A stretch of 64,000 nt of DNA, taken from Pseudomonas anguilliseptica (GTDB lineage Bacteria > Pseudomonadota > Gammaproteobacteria > Pseudomonadales > Pseudomonadaceae). Shown here piece after piece: positions 46,016 through 58,574 of the stretch. How positions within the stretch are numbered: the stretch's first letter is position 1; the number at the start of each line of letters is the position of its first letter. The translations under genes and the position numbers were made by a program. Below the pieces are notes generated by a model that made no database searches, had not been told where the DNA came from, and saw only the letters and a program-made list of their open reading frames with translations. Location of the stretch: assembly GCF_900105355.1 (NCBI RefSeq), contig NZ_FNSC01000001.1, positions 1,798,001 through 1,862,000 of the forward strand, read 5' to 3'.

Positions 46016-46143
46016 CTTATTTGATTTAAGCGCACAGGATGTGCCTGCATATTAAGCCGAATCACCAGTAGCTTTATCCAGAGCATGCAATCGCCTAAAA
46101 AGCAGCAATAGTGTCGCTCGATAGCAAAAGGAAACTTGCCAAT

Positions 46144-46671
46144 ATGAACGTACTTATACTTCCAGGTATCGGAAACTCAGGACAAGATCACTGGCAAAGC
46201 CACTGGGAACAGACGAATAGCAACTATAGCCGCGTCAACCAATCGGACTGGGACAACCCCAGTTGCGCTGACTGGATAGCGTCACTCGAAGACAGCGTCA
46301 AACGCTCTGGCACAGATACGATTCTGGTTGCGCATAGCCTGGCGTGCCTGCTGGTGTCGCACTGGGCGGCGCAAACCAAGCTGCAGATCAAAGCAGCCTT
46401 GCTGGTCGCAGTACCAAACCCTAAAGGCCCAGCTTTCCCCACCCAGACAATAGGGTTTGATCCAGTACCAATGCAGCGTCTGCCGTTCAAATCTAAGGTT
46501 ATCGCCAGCACCAACGACCCCTACGGTGGAGTTGCATACGCTGAAGAATGTGCAGCTATTTGGGGCAGCAATCTTGTAAACATCGGCGCGGCTGGCCACA
46601 TCAACAGCGCTAGCGGCTTGGGCACTTGGCCCGAAGGGTACAGGCTCCTGCAGCAACTTAAAGCCGACTGA
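46144..46671 (+). CDS. RBBP9/YdeN-type alpha/beta hydrolase
   Basis: The 175-residue protein starts at MNVLILPGIGNSGQDHWQ; a start 11 codons earlier lacks the family N-terminus. Conserved features are GNSGQDHWQSHWE, the nucleophile elbow VAHSLACLL with Ser, the Asp region STNDPYGG and the catalytic His in GHINSASGLGTWPEG. These small serine hydrolases have mostly unknown substrates. It sits in a run of accessory genes with lower GC than the flanking loci. Confidence 0.9.
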   Translation: MNVLILPGIGNSGQDHWQSHWEQTNSNYSRVNQSDWDNPSCADWIASLEDSVKRSGTDTILVAHSLACLLVSHWAAQTKLQIKAALLVAVPNPKGPAFPTQTIGFDPVPMQRLPFKSKVIASTNDPYGGVAYAEECAAIWGSNLVNIGAAGHINSASGLGTWPEGYRLLQQLKAD

Positions 46672-46761
46672 CAACGTTTAATCTTGCTCGCCTCATTCGC
46701 AATTAATGGGTACAGCTCGCAGCTTAATAACCCGTGATGGACCACAAGGAAGAGCATTCAT

Positions 46762-47067
46762 ATGCCAGGCCAATACCCAAACAGAATCAAACAACTGCCC
46801 TTATTCGATGGCCGCTTTGACGCCTATAAGCTTGAGGCCAAAGACAGCACTGTTCTGTTTGCCTCCTACCCCGCCGGCACCTCCATCGCGCCGCATACCC
46901 ATGACACCGACAACCATGGCGTGATTACGCGCGGCGAATTGATCCTGACGATGAATAACCAAACGGTCAGGGTTGGCGTCGGCGAGTGGTATCACGTGCC
47001 TGCATACGTTGAGCACTCGGCTGTCTTTGAGGTCGAGACCGATGAGGTTGAATTCTGGTTTGTATAA
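46762..47067 (+). CDS. Small cupin-domain protein
   Basis: The 101-residue single-domain beta barrel has the cupin motif 1 PHTHDTDNHGVITRGEL (His, His and Glu-type metal ligands) and motif 2 HVPAYVEHSAVFE. An AAGGAAG site lies upstream. It is a cytosolic, probably metal-binding protein of unknown substrate, with no operon partner that specifies a role. Confidence 0.88.
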   Translation: MPGQYPNRIKQLPLFDGRFDAYKLEAKDSTVLFASYPAGTSIAPHTHDTDNHGVITRGELILTMNNQTVRVGVGEWYHVPAYVEHSAVFEVETDEVEFWFV

Positions 47068-47113
47068 GGCATAACAACCCCGGATAAACCTGCCGCCTTT
47101 TGTGTAGATCCGC

Positions 47114-47701
47114 ATGCAAGCAAAGTTTCGCGCCGACGTACTGCATAACCGCCATAACGCACAGATCATCGAGCGCTGGGATGCGTTGAATCTCACGGAT
47201 GGCTGGCTAGTCGCCGGCTGCCTTTTTCAGACGGTGTGGAATGTGCTTTCTGGGCAGCCGCCGGAGAGCAAGATCAAGGATTACGACTTCTTTTACTTCG
47301 ACCCTGCCGACCTGAGCGAAGCGGCTGAGAACGCCGTGCAGTGTCATGTAGAAACCGTGCTGGCAGACCTGGACATAACCGTGGAAGTCGCCAACCAGGC
47401 GCGGATTCACCTTTGGTATGAAGCACATTTTGGCCATCCCTATGCAGCGCTAAGCAGCGCCAGGGAAGGCATTGACCGCTTTCTGATTCCCGGCACGTGC
47501 GTTGGCATTAACCCCGATGAAGTCTACGCCCCCAATGGCCTCGCGCTTTTGTATAACGGAACCCTGACGCCAAACCCGCTGACACCGCACAGAAGCCTTT
47601 TTGCCCAAAAGGCTGCGTCCTATCAGCAGCGCTGGCCTTGGCTCAGCATCAACTCAGATGAGTCGCCACACACCAAGCTAATGGGGCCAGCCAGGTGCTG
47701 A
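47114..47701 (+). CDS. Nucleotidyltransferase-family protein (PF06042 type)
   Basis: This 195-residue protein has the family core DGWLVAGCLFQTVWNVLSG followed by IKDYDFFYFDPADLS, where DxD-type acidic residues would bind metal. NQARIHLWYEAHFG is also characteristic. Members resemble minimal nucleotidyltransferases but no substrate is known. It follows the cupin gene by 46 bp and may be co-transcribed. Confidence 0.87.
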   Translation: MQAKFRADVLHNRHNAQIIERWDALNLTDGWLVAGCLFQTVWNVLSGQPPESKIKDYDFFYFDPADLSEAAENAVQCHVETVLADLDITVEVANQARIHLWYEAHFGHPYAALSSAREGIDRFLIPGTCVGINPDEVYAPNGLALLYNGTLTPNPLTPHRSLFAQKAASYQQRWPWLSINSDESPHTKLMGPARC

Positions 47702-47765
47702 GCAGAGCGTCGTAGCAAGACCAATAGCCTCTTATCTAGCGCACTTTTTTGCAGGGTTAACCCAA

Positions 47766-48462
47766 ATGCGCCTCACGCTCTTTATCTCTTGTTGTTTGTC
47801 GCGCCGGTATCACTGGCCAGTGAGTGCGTGGTGCTATTGCATGGCATGGGCCGCACCAGCTACTCGATGAGTGCAATCGAAGACTCGTTAGCCAAAGAGC
47901 ATTACACCGTTATCAACAACAGCTACCCGTCCACTGAACAAGACATTCAACAGCTGGCATCAGCAGTCGGGGCTGGCATTGCCGAGTGTAAAAAAGCGGG
48001 CGCGCAGAGCATCCACTTTGTTACCCATTCTTTGGGCGGCATCTTGGTCAGGCAGTATTTTCAGAACAACGTCGTTGCCGAAGCCAAGCGAGTGGTCATG
48101 CTCGGCCCGCCCAACCAAGGCAGTGAGGTGGCGACGAACAAGAAAGACCGATGGTGGTACAAATTGGCCACCGGGCCAGCCGGACAGCAGCTCGGCACTG
48201 AAGCCGACAGCACACCCAACCAACTTAAATCGATCCCCTGGAGATCGGCATAGTCGCCGGCACGGAAAGCCTGGACCCGTGGTTTGCTGGCGATTTGCCC
48301 AAGCCAAACGATGGCAAGGTTTCAGTGGAGAGCGCCAAGCTCCCAGAAATGAAGGACTTTATTACTGTTCCGCACAGCCATACGTTTATGACCAATGCCG
48401 ATGTTGTGGCCAGTCAGATCAAGCAGTTTCTGCAGCATGGCCATTTCAGCCATGAGCCTTAA
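47766..48462 (+). pseudogene. Secreted triacylglycerol lipase/esterase-like gene with two apparent frameshifts
   Basis: The main frame encodes VVLLHGMGRTSYSM and FVTHSLGGILVRQYF (lipase Ser motif), then stops at 48252 after PNQLKSIPW. One missing G near 48241 would restore EIGIVAGTESLDPWF...PHSHTFMTNADVV to a stop at 48462. A second shift lies near 47788, where ATG 47766 begins MRLTLFIS but the rest of the signal peptide (LLLFVAPVSLA) is in another frame. With both corrected the gene is 699 bp, 232 residues, with a signal peptide. It may be a decayed gene or have homopolymer errors. Confidence 0.75.
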
Positions 48463-48491
48463 ACCGTTTTTGACAGCGCGAATAATCAAAT

Positions 48492-49466
48492 ATGGCCACA
48501 ACCAGCCAACCCGATAAGCCCAAGCCAGACCGCAGCACCTTTTGGGCCCGTCGCGTTAATACGCTTGCGCTGCTGTGCCTACTCGGCCTGCTGCTACCGC
48601 TGCTCTCGCATCTGCTCGCAGACTCCTCCGGCACACTGGCCTGGCTGGTAGATCTGGCCAGCCATTGGCAGTGGTTGTTCTTGCTCGGATTAGCGATGTT
48701 TGCCGGACTGGCTTGTTGCCTCGATAAGCGCTGGGCCGTTCTGTTATTGGCGCTGCCGTTGCCCTGGCTGACGGCATCCGCGCCGGCACCGGCGGGCGAT
48801 CCGCAGGCCCAGGTGTTTGCCGTAGCCAGTGCCAACGTACATTTAGATAGCCGAAACACTCAGGCATTGGCCACCTGGTTGGCACAGGAAAAACCGGATC
48901 TGGTGGTGCTGCTGGAGGTTTCCCCAGCCTACGCGCAAGGCTTGCGCACGCTGCGCGATTATCCCTTTCAACACATAGTTGCCCGGGACAGCCCCTTTGG
49001 CATCGCCGTGCTGTCGCGCCATCCGCTGCAGCAGGTGGAGGTGATCGAGGATGTGCAGGGGATTGCCCATATCGAGGCGCAGTTGCAGTGGCGCGGCCAG
49101 CCGATCGGGATTATTGCCCTGCATCCGATGCCGCCGCTTTCGCCGCAGTATCACAGCGTGCGTAACGCCAAGCTGGCGGCCCTGGCCAAGCGAGCAGCCG
49201 CAAACGCCATACCGACGGTTTTAGCTGGCGACCTGAATGCCACGCCCTGGTCGTCGGCCTTTAGCGGGCTGACGCAGTTGGGTTTGCGCCGTGCCAGCGG
49301 CTTGGCCGCGACCTGGCCGGCCGTCTTGCAGGGCGTGCTCGGGCTGCCTATCGACCAGGTGCTGGTCACACAGCATTGGGCGGTGGTGGCGCGCCAGGTA
49401 GGCCCACAGTTGGGCTCGGACCATTTGCCGGTACTGGTTCGCCTGGTGCCGGCGCTAGAGAAATAA
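48492..49466 (+). CDS. Membrane-anchored endonuclease/exonuclease/phosphatase family protein
   Basis: The 324-residue protein has two or three N-terminal membrane segments (about 22-42, 54-72, 78-92). A C-terminal EEP domain follows, with ASANVHLDSRN, LVVLLEVSPAY (metal-binding Glu), LAGDLNATPWS (Asp-x-Asn) and the final GSDHLPVLV (Asp-His). The catalytic set is complete. Substrates of such membrane EEP proteins are unknown; lipids, phosphoesters or nucleic acids are possible. Confidence 0.9.
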   Translation: MATTSQPDKPKPDRSTFWARRVNTLALLCLLGLLLPLLSHLLADSSGTLAWLVDLASHWQWLFLLGLAMFAGLACCLDKRWAVLLLALPLPWLTASAPAPAGDPQAQVFAVASANVHLDSRNTQALATWLAQEKPDLVVLLEVSPAYAQGLRTLRDYPFQHIVARDSPFGIAVLSRHPLQQVEVIEDVQGIAHIEAQLQWRGQPIGIIALHPMPPLSPQYHSVRNAKLAALAKRAAANAIPTVLAGDLNATPWSSAFSGLTQLGLRRASGLAATWPAVLQGVLGLPIDQVLVTQHWAVVARQVGPQLGSDHLPVLVRLVPALEK

Positions 49467-49537
49467 AGACGACAGGTTTACCTTGCCTAACCGCCTGCAC
49501 CCGCACAACACGCCATTCCAATCATTGAGGGACCAGC

Positions 49538-49846
49538 ATGATCACCTGTCATATCCGCTATGTACTCGACCCGCGCAAACTCAAGGAATTCGAGCATTAC
49601 GGCAAGCTGTGGATTGCCCTGGTAGCGAAGTTTGGCGGCACGCATCACGGCTACTTTCTGCCATCCGAAGGCGCCAACAATATCGGCCTGGCGATGTTCA
49701 GCTTCCCCAGTCTGGCGGAATACGAGCAGTATCGACTGAAATCCTTTGCCGACGCCGAGTGCCTGGCGGCCTTTAAATATGCCGAAGAGACCCAGTGCGT
49801 GCTCAGCTACGAGCGCACCTTTTTCCGTCCGGTATTTGATGCCTGA
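49538..49846 (+). CDS. NIPSNAP family protein
   Basis: The 102-residue ferredoxin-like alpha/beta-barrel domain protein has the NIPSNAP pattern ITCHIRYVLDPRKLKEFEHY at the start and FGGTHHGYFLPSEG and SYERTFFRPV later. These proteins are dimeric and of unknown function in bacteria. It lies directly before a DinB gene, 28 bp away, on the same strand. Confidence 0.88.
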   Translation: MITCHIRYVLDPRKLKEFEHYGKLWIALVAKFGGTHHGYFLPSEGANNIGLAMFSFPSLAEYEQYRLKSFADAECLAAFKYAEETQCVLSYERTFFRPVFDA

Positions 49847-49874
49847 CTGAACCTTAATTACCGAGTTAAGCGCC

Positions 49875-50417
49875 ATGTCCCAGCTCGCCCACTTCCAGTT
49901 GATGGCCCGCTATAACGCGTGGATGAATGACAAGCTCTACGCGGCCGCCGGCCAGCTGTCGGCCCAGGCGCTGAGTGAGGATCGCGGAGCGTTTTTCCCG
50001 TCCATCCTCGCCACGCTCAACCATATTGCGGTGGGCGATATCATCTGGCTCAAGCGCTTTGCCGAGCACCCGGCCTGCGCTGAGCTACGCGAGGCAATCA
50101 GCGATCTGCAACGCCCAGCGGCGCTGGATCAGCTGTTGTTCGACACTTTCGCGCCGCTGCAGGCGTTGCGCAGCAGGCTGGATGGGCATATCAGCGACTG
50201 GGTCGCAGCGCTGACCGAGGTGGACCTGGAGCATGTGCTGGCCTACGGCAATATGAAGGGCGTGCCGGCGCAGCGCCCCTTTGCCAGCCTGATGCTGCAT
50301 TTCTTTAATCACCATACTCATCATCGCGGCCAGGCCAGTACTCTGCTGTTCCAGGCGGGTCAGGATATCGGCGTGACCGATTTACTGACGCTAATCGCCG
50401 ATGTAGACCCGCGCTAA
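49875..50417 (+). CDS. DinB family protein
   Basis: This 180-residue four-helix protein has the metal-binding histidines in LATLNHIAVGDIIWL and FFNHHTHHRGQASTLL, stronger matches to DinB than those of the gene at 592. The ATG has an AAGCGCC context. It follows the NIPSNAP gene and precedes the HhH gene in a same-strand run. Its reaction is unknown. Confidence 0.92.
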   Translation: MSQLAHFQLMARYNAWMNDKLYAAAGQLSAQALSEDRGAFFPSILATLNHIAVGDIIWLKRFAEHPACAELREAISDLQRPAALDQLLFDTFAPLQALRSRLDGHISDWVAALTEVDLEHVLAYGNMKGVPAQRPFASLMLHFFNHHTHHRGQASTLLFQAGQDIGVTDLLTLIADVDPR

Positions 50418-50447
50418 CGCGTACAACCAGCGGACAGGACGTCACCC

Positions 50448-50684
50448 ATGGCTTTTAACCACACCGAACGCCTCAGCCTGCTCGCCATCAAAGGTGTCGG
50501 CCCCACGGTGATCAAACGCTTCGAGGAACTGGGCATCGACTCCCTGGCGCAATTGGCCACATACCGGGCCGAGGATATCGCCGAGATGGTTGCCGCCATG
50601 CTCGGCAGCACCTGCTGGAAGAACAGCCCACAGGCCAAGGCCGCGCTGAATGCGGCCATCGCCAGAGCCAAAGACAGCCAATGA
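50448..50684 (+). CDS. Helix-hairpin-helix small DNA-binding-like protein
   Basis: The 78-residue protein has an HhH motif, LLAIKGVGPTVIKRFEELGI with a second half SLAQLATYRAEDIAEMV, similar to the C-terminal HhH modules of DNA polymerases and helicases. It overlaps the downstream ATC-hydrolase gene by four bases (ATGA). Such stand-alone HhH proteins occur widely in Pseudomonas with no known role. Confidence 0.85.
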   Translation: MAFNHTERLSLLAIKGVGPTVIKRFEELGIDSLAQLATYRAEDIAEMVAAMLGSTCWKNSPQAKAALNAAIARAKDSQ

Positions 50685-51364
50685 AGCCCCTCGCCCTGCT
50701 GCAGGTTTATCTGCCGTTGATGGCCTTTCGCCAGGCAGCGCAGGCGCAGCTGGGTGGGTGTTTGCCGACAAGTACGGCGGCTGCGGTATGGGCCAGAACC
50801 CAGGAAATACAGCGTGAGTTGCAACGGACGCGGGTGCGCCATTCGCCTGGGGTGAATCTGCTGCTGCGTTATATACAGTGGGATTACGCGCTGTACCGCG
50901 CCTTGCAGGAGCACGGAATAGGCCAACAGCAGGCCGGCGAGTGGATCGAGCAGATCAACTGGCAGATCTTCGCCCCTGCCAGCGCTCTGGCCTTCAAGCT
51001 GTCGCGCCTGCGCAGCAACCGTTTGCAGGCGCGCATCAAGTGGCTGCTCGATGCGTTATTCAGCCTGGTGTTTACCCGCCCTTTCCAACGCAGCAATCTC
51101 CCCGAGGTCGCTGGCGTGGCCTTTGATGTGCAGGTGTGTCCACTGGCCAGTTACCTGCGCGAGCAGGGGGCGCCGGAGCTGACCCACTTTGCCGCGTGCA
51201 GCCTGGATTACCGTATGGCCAGCGATTGGGGCGTAACCTTGCAGCGCAGACAAACCCTCGCAGGCGGCGCGGCCTACTGCGATTTCCGCTTTAGCGTGCC
51301 CCCCACCCAGTTGATTGCCCGTGAAGGCACGAGCAACAGCGCTGCCAGCAGCGCGGAAAACTAG
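50681..51364 (+). CDS. L-2-amino-thiazoline-4-carboxylate hydrolase family protein
   Basis: The 227-residue protein ends with the family core, HFAACSLDYRMASDWGV followed by RRQTLAGGAAYCDFRF. In ATC hydrolases this core carries the conserved Cys residues. The enzyme opens 2-aminothiazoline-4-carboxylate on the way to L-cysteine, but many family members act on other substrates. It is coupled by a 4-bp overlap to the HhH gene. The N-terminal half has no recognisable domain. Confidence 0.8.
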   Translation: MKPLALLQVYLPLMAFRQAAQAQLGGCLPTSTAAAVWARTQEIQRELQRTRVRHSPGVNLLLRYIQWDYALYRALQEHGIGQQQAGEWIEQINWQIFAPASALAFKLSRLRSNRLQARIKWLLDALFSLVFTRPFQRSNLPEVAGVAFDVQVCPLASYLREQGAPELTHFAACSLDYRMASDWGVTLQRRQTLAGGAAYCDFRFSVPPTQLIAREGTSNSAASSAEN

Positions 51365-51426
51365 CCGCGATCGGGTTTGCGCCAGGCCTTATCCCTGACC
51401 GACAGGTCATCCCTGGAACGTCATGT

Positions 51427-51446
51427 TTGATTGATCGTTCAACAAT
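51427..51446. promoter_or_regulatory. BetI operator upstream of betI
   Basis: TTGATTGATCGTTCAACAA is a near-palindrome 54 bp upstream of the betI start. The same core is found before betB and near gbdR. BetI represses its own operon and is relieved by choline. Confidence 0.75.
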
Positions 51447-51499
51447 AACCGGCCTAGACTGCGCGCATTCCGGGGACGCCCCCATCGATGGAGAAGCAG

Positions 51500-52090
51500 A
51501 TGCCCAAGGTCGGAATGCAACCGATCCGCCGCTCGCAATTGATCGCGGCCACCCTCGAAGCGGTTGATCAGGTCGGCATGGGCGATGCCAGCATCGCCTA
51601 TATCGCGCGGATCGCCGGGGTCTCCAACGGCATCATCAGCCACTATTTCCGCGATAAGAACGGCCTGCTCGACGCCACCATGCGCCACCTGATGCAGGCG
51701 CTCAGCGATGCCGTGCGCGAACGCCGCGCCAGCCTGCCGCCGGACCAGCCGCGCGAGCACCTGCGGGCAATGATTGAAGGCAACTTCGACGACAGCCAGG
51801 TCAACGGCCCGGCGATGAAAACCTGGCTGGCATTCTGGGCCACCAGCATGCACCAGCCGGCGCTACGGCGTTTGCAGCGGGTCAACGATCTCCGTCTGTA
51901 CTCCAACCTGTGCGGGCAGTTCAGCCGCGTGTTGCCGCAGGAGCAGGCGCGCAGCGCCGCCCGTGGTCTGGCGGCCTTGATCGATGGCTTGTGGCTACGC
52001 GGGGCGCTGTCCGGCGAAGGTTTCGACACCCGCCAGGCGATTGCAATCGCCTACGAATACCTCGACCTGCAATTGGCCAAGACCACGTAG
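51500..52090 (+). CDS. betI: Choline-responsive transcriptional repressor BetI (TetR family)
   Basis: The 196-residue regulator starts at [15 protein letters not shown], where GGAGAAG is the ribosome site. A start four codons earlier would use that site as coding sequence. The TetR HTH spans about 8-55 ([23 protein letters not shown] minus the loop). The ligand-binding half contains [19 protein letters not shown], typical of BetI. It controls betIBA. A repeat-rich gap of 412 bp with a second operator separates it from betB. Confidence 0.95.
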   Translation: MPKVGMQPIRRSQLIAATLEAVDQVGMGDASIAYIARIAGVSNGIISHYFRDKNGLLDATMRHLMQALSDAVRERRASLPPDQPREHLRAMIEGNFDDSQVNGPAMKTWLAFWATSMHQPALRRLQRVNDLRLYSNLCGQFSRVLPQEQARSAARGLAALIDGLWLRGALSGEGFDTRQAIAIAYEYLDLQLAKTT

Positions 52091-52188
52091 GGTGGGTAGG
52101 CGCCGCCCACTACCGGCCAACCACAGAGGGCTTAATTGGCCGCAACCCACCATGGGACTCAACCCGCCTCCTGCCTGGTGGGTTACGC
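52087..52188. repeat. GTAGGGTGGG-type inverted repeat
   Basis: It begins GTAGGGTGGGTAGGCGCC and ends TGGTGGGTTACGC, with an internal CAACCCACCATGG. It starts inside the betI stop codon context. Confidence 0.7.
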
Positions 52189-52213
52189 ATTACTTTAGGA
52201 ATGCTCAGCTCTC

Positions 52214-52274
52214 GTAGGAGCTTGCCCGCGATCTCTTGTGGACTCAAAAGCATCGCGGCCAAGGCCGCTCCTAC
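52214..52274. repeat. Classical Pseudomonas REP (GTAGGAGC type)
   Basis: GTAGGAGCTTGCCCGCGAT and GCGGCCAAGGCCGCTCCTAC face each other. This is the widely known GTAGGAGC REP family, distinct from the GTGGGAGGGGC class elsewhere in the window. Confidence 0.85.
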
Positions 52275-52395
52275 AGGTCTCGCAGCACCCGCCAGCACGG
52301 CTGGCTGGCACTTGATTTGTGCCTAGCCTGAAACAACCCGAATACCAACGCCTACATGCCCTGCGTGTCGTGTTTGGCTGCGCCCTGTCGTTTTT

Positions 52396-52416
52396 ATTGA
52401 TTGATCGTTCAATTAA
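52396..52416. promoter_or_regulatory. BetI operator upstream of betB
   Basis: ATTGATTGATCGTTCAATTAA is a palindrome that ends 86 bp before the betB ATG. An AAGATAATTT stretch beside it is a plausible -10 region. It indicates a second, separately repressed promoter for betBA. The rest of the 52091-52502 gap is occupied by repeats. Confidence 0.8.
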
Positions 52417-52502
52417 GATAATTTAGCCTTGGGTCTATATTGCCTAGACCAGCAACCTGCGCCAGGCAGCTCGCATCGCCCACCGCACACAAGGAAAGCG
52501 CC

Positions 52503-53975
<1,473 letters not shown>

Positions 53976-53985
53976 CCACTGTGTT

Positions 53986-54027
53986 GTGGGAGGGGCTTTA
54001 GCCGCGACACCTTTCGCGGCTAAAGCG
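53986..54027. repeat. REP-type repeat with truncated right arm
   Basis: GTGGGAGGGGCTTTAGCCGCGA pairs with TCGCGGCTAAAGC, but the expected CCCTCCCAC end is missing (GGAACGCC instead). Confidence 0.75.
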
Positions 54028-54068
54028 GAACGCCGCCTGACCCTTGCCACGGATTGAATCGTCGCCCC

Positions 54069-54128
54069 GTAGCCCGGATGCAATCCGGGAACAGTCACCG
54101 CGTTTTCCCCGGAGTGCATCCGGGCTAC
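54069..54128. repeat. GTAGCCCGGAT-type inverted repeat before betA
   Basis: GTAGCCCGGATGCAATCCGGG and CCCCGGAGTGCATCCGGGCTAC form a long hairpin that ends 10 bp before the betA ATG. The end of the hairpin (CTACAGGAGC) abuts the betA ribosome binding site. Confidence 0.8.
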
Positions 54129-54138
54129 AGGAGCTTTT

Positions 54139-55827
54139 ATGCCCCAAGAATTCGACTACATCATCATCGGCGCCGGCTCGGCCGGTAACGTGCTGGCCAC
54201 CCGCCTGACCGAAGACGCCGACGTCAGCGTGCTGTTGCTAGAAGCCGGCGGCCCGGATTACCGCCTGGACTTCCGCACCCAGATGCCCGCCGCCCTGGCC
54301 TTCCCGCTGCAAGGCCGGCGCTACAACTGGGCCTACCTGACCGACCCCGAACCGCATATGAACAACCGCCGTATGGAATGCGGACGTGGCAAGGGCCTCG
54401 GCGGTTCATCCTTGATCAACGGCATGTGCTATATCCGCGGCAACGCCATGGATTACGACGGCTGGGCTGCGGAAAAGGGCCTGGAAGACTGGAGCTACCT
54501 GGATTGCCTGCCGTATTTCCGCAAGGCGGAAACTCGCGATATCGGCGCCAATGCCTACCACGGCGGTGATGGACCGGTGTCGGTAACCACCCCGAAAAAC
54601 GGCAATAACCCGCTGTTCCACGCCATGATCGAAGCCGGCGTGCAGGCCGGTTACCCGCGTACCGACGACCTAAACGGCTACCAGCAAGAAGGCTTCGGCC
54701 CGATGGACCGTACTGTTACGCCCAAGGGCCGTCGCGCCAGCACCGCACGCGGTTACCTTGATCAGGCCCGCGAACGACCGAACCTGACCATCGTCACCCA
54801 CGCCCTCACCGACCGCATTCTGTTCAGCGGCAAACGCGCCAGCGGCGTGGCCTATCTGCAGGGCGACAACGACACACCGATCACCGTCAATGCGCGCCGC
54901 GAAGTGCTGCTGTGCAGCGGCGCGATTGCCTCGCCACAGGTGCTGCAACGCTCCGGCGTCGGCCCGGCGGCGCTGCTGCGCGAGCTGGACATCCCGCTGG
55001 TGCATGACCTGCCCGGCGTCGGCCAGAACCTGCAGGACCATCTGGAGGTGTACCTGCAATACGCCTGCAAGCAGCCGGTGTCGCTGTACCCGGCGCTGCA
55101 ATGGTGGAACCAGCCGATGATCGGCGCCAATTGGCTATTCCTCGGCAAGGGCATCGGCGCCAGCAACCAGTTCGAGGCCGGCGGTTTTATCCGCTCCAGC
55201 GCGGACTTTACCTGGCCGAATATCCAATACCACTTCCTGCCGGTGGCGATTAACTACAACGGCAGCAATGCGGTGAAGGAGCACGGTTTCCAGGCGCACA
55301 TGGGTTCCATGCGCTCGCCGAGCCGTGGGCGCATTCAGATCAAATCCAAGGACCCGCGCCAGCACCCGAGCATCCTGTTCAACTACATGGCGCACGAGCA
55401 GGATTGGCGCGAGTTCCGCGACGGCATCCGCATCACCCGCGAAATCATGGCGCAGGCGGCGCTGGACCCGTATCGCGGCCGTGAGATCAGCCCAGGGGCA
55501 GAACTGCAGAGCGACGCCGAACTGGACGCCTTTATCCGCGAACACGCAGAAACCGCCTACCATCCGTCGTGTTCTTGCAAGATGGGTGAAGACGCTATGG
55601 CGGTGGTCGATGGCCGGGGCCGGGTACATGGCATCGAGGGTCTGCGCGTGGTGGACGCGTCGATCATGCCGCTGATCGTTACCGGCAATCTGAATGCGCC
55701 AACCATCATGATGGCCGAGAAGATTGCCGACAAAATCCGTGGCCGCGCCCCGCTGCCGCGCAGTACTGCGCCGTATTTCGTCGCCGGTAATGCAGCCGTG
55801 CGCGGCACGGCGCAGCGCTCCGCTTAA
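54139..55827 (+). CDS. betA: Choline dehydrogenase BetA
   Basis: The 562-residue GMC flavoprotein oxidises choline to betaine aldehyde and passes electrons to the membrane chain. The FAD-binding motif is [20 protein letters not shown] at the N-terminus. GMC signature 1 is [14 protein letters not shown] and signature 2 is [15 protein letters not shown]. The C-terminal active-site His lies in [11 protein letters not shown], with the Asn/His region [15 protein letters not shown]. Start ATG has AGGAG 6 bases upstream, directly next to a repeat hairpin. It completes betIBA. Confidence 0.97.
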   Translation: MPQEFDYIIIGAGSAGNVLATRLTEDADVSVLLLEAGGPDYRLDFRTQMPAALAFPLQGRRYNWAYLTDPEPHMNNRRMECGRGKGLGGSSLINGMCYIRGNAMDYDGWAAEKGLEDWSYLDCLPYFRKAETRDIGANAYHGGDGPVSVTTPKNGNNPLFHAMIEAGVQAGYPRTDDLNGYQQEGFGPMDRTVTPKGRRASTARGYLDQARERPNLTIVTHALTDRILFSGKRASGVAYLQGDNDTPITVNARREVLLCSGAIASPQVLQRSGVGPAALLRELDIPLVHDLPGVGQNLQDHLEVYLQYACKQPVSLYPALQWWNQPMIGANWLFLGKGIGASNQFEAGGFIRSSADFTWPNIQYHFLPVAINYNGSNAVKEHGFQAHMGSMRSPSRGRIQIKSKDPRQHPSILFNYMAHEQDWREFRDGIRITREIMAQAALDPYRGREISPGAELQSDAELDAFIREHAETAYHPSCSCKMGEDAMAVVDGRGRVHGIEGLRVVDASIMPLIVTGNLNAPTIMMAEKIADKIRGRAPLPRSTAPYFVAGNAAVRGTAQRSA

Positions 55828-55976
55828 CGCCGCAGCGGTTTCGCCTCTGCGGCGTTTTCTTATGCAGGCTTGGTGGCGTGATCGGCCGCCCAGAACGCTG
55901 GCCTTTAGCCCGGAGAAACCACGCGCTGCTTGAAGCTGCGGGCGAAGGGCGTCGATAATGCGCAGTTTTCAACTAG

Positions 55977-57758
<1,782 letters not shown>

Positions 57759-58433
57759 GTGGCGGCGAAAAAGAAACCCTCCGCCAAACGCGGCGCCAGC
57801 CGTTACCAGGCGCCAGCGAAAAAACCGGTACCGGGCTGGTTCTGGCTGGTCTGTGGCCTGGTGATCGGCGGCTTTATGGTGTTTCTGTTCAGCCTCGAAC
57901 CGGGCCGCGACGAGATCAAGCGCAGCAAGGTCGAACAGGCCCGCGCCACGCAGGCCAGCAAAGCTGCTGCCGCCAAGCCGGCGACCCAGCCGGCCAAGCC
58001 CAAGTACGACTTCTACACCTTGCTGCCGGAATCGGAAGTGATCCTGCCGCCGCAAAGCATCGAGCCCGTCGCTCCGCCTGCGCAGAAACCGGTCAGCCCG
58101 GAAGAAGCGGCAAAGATCGACGCCGCCCGCGCCGAAGCTGCGCTCAACGGCCAGGTGCCGCCACCACCAGTGGTCGCCAAAGGCCCGGTCAGCTCACAGC
58201 TCTTCCTTCAGGCTGGCTCGTTCCGCCGCAAGGACGACGCCGACAGCCTGCGTGCACAGATCATCCTGCTCGGGCAGAACGTCAAGGTAGAGTCCGGCAC
58301 GGTGCGCGAAGAAACCTGGCACCGCGTACTGGTCGGCCCCTTCGCCACCCGTGAGCAGCTCGGCCAGGCACAGAAATCCCTGGCGGCCAGCGGCTTTAGC
58401 AATCTGTTGTTACAGCAGCGACAGGCGCAATAA
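57759..58433 (+). CDS. SPOR-domain cell-division protein, FtsN-like
   Basis: This 224-residue bitopic inner-membrane protein has a short basic cytoplasmic tail (AAKKKPSAKRGASRYQ), one membrane helix (about 27-47), a Pro/Ala-rich linker and a C-terminal SPOR domain (about 145-222, SQLFLQAGSFRRKDDADSLR and HRVLVGPFATREQ) that binds denuded septal peptidoglycan. Start is GTG directly after the argS stop. Position before hslVU is the same as that of ftsN in enterobacteria, which supports an FtsN role. Confidence 0.88.
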   Translation: MAAKKKPSAKRGASRYQAPAKKPVPGWFWLVCGLVIGGFMVFLFSLEPGRDEIKRSKVEQARATQASKAAAAKPATQPAKPKYDFYTLLPESEVILPPQSIEPVAPPAQKPVSPEEAAKIDAARAEAALNGQVPPPPVVAKGPVSSQLFLQAGSFRRKDDADSLRAQIILLGQNVKVESGTVREETWHRVLVGPFATREQLGQAQKSLAASGFSNLLLQQRQAQ

Positions 58434-58574
58434 ACCGCGCGACTTCAGGCCCTGCGGCCCGTTCTGACGACTATTTGTCGGACGGGATACACCCCAGGGC
58501 TTGAAGCAGGCCACCGCTGCCCCCACTTCATTCGGCATTGGGCACTTTCGCCCCGCTGCGTGGAGACTCTCCCC

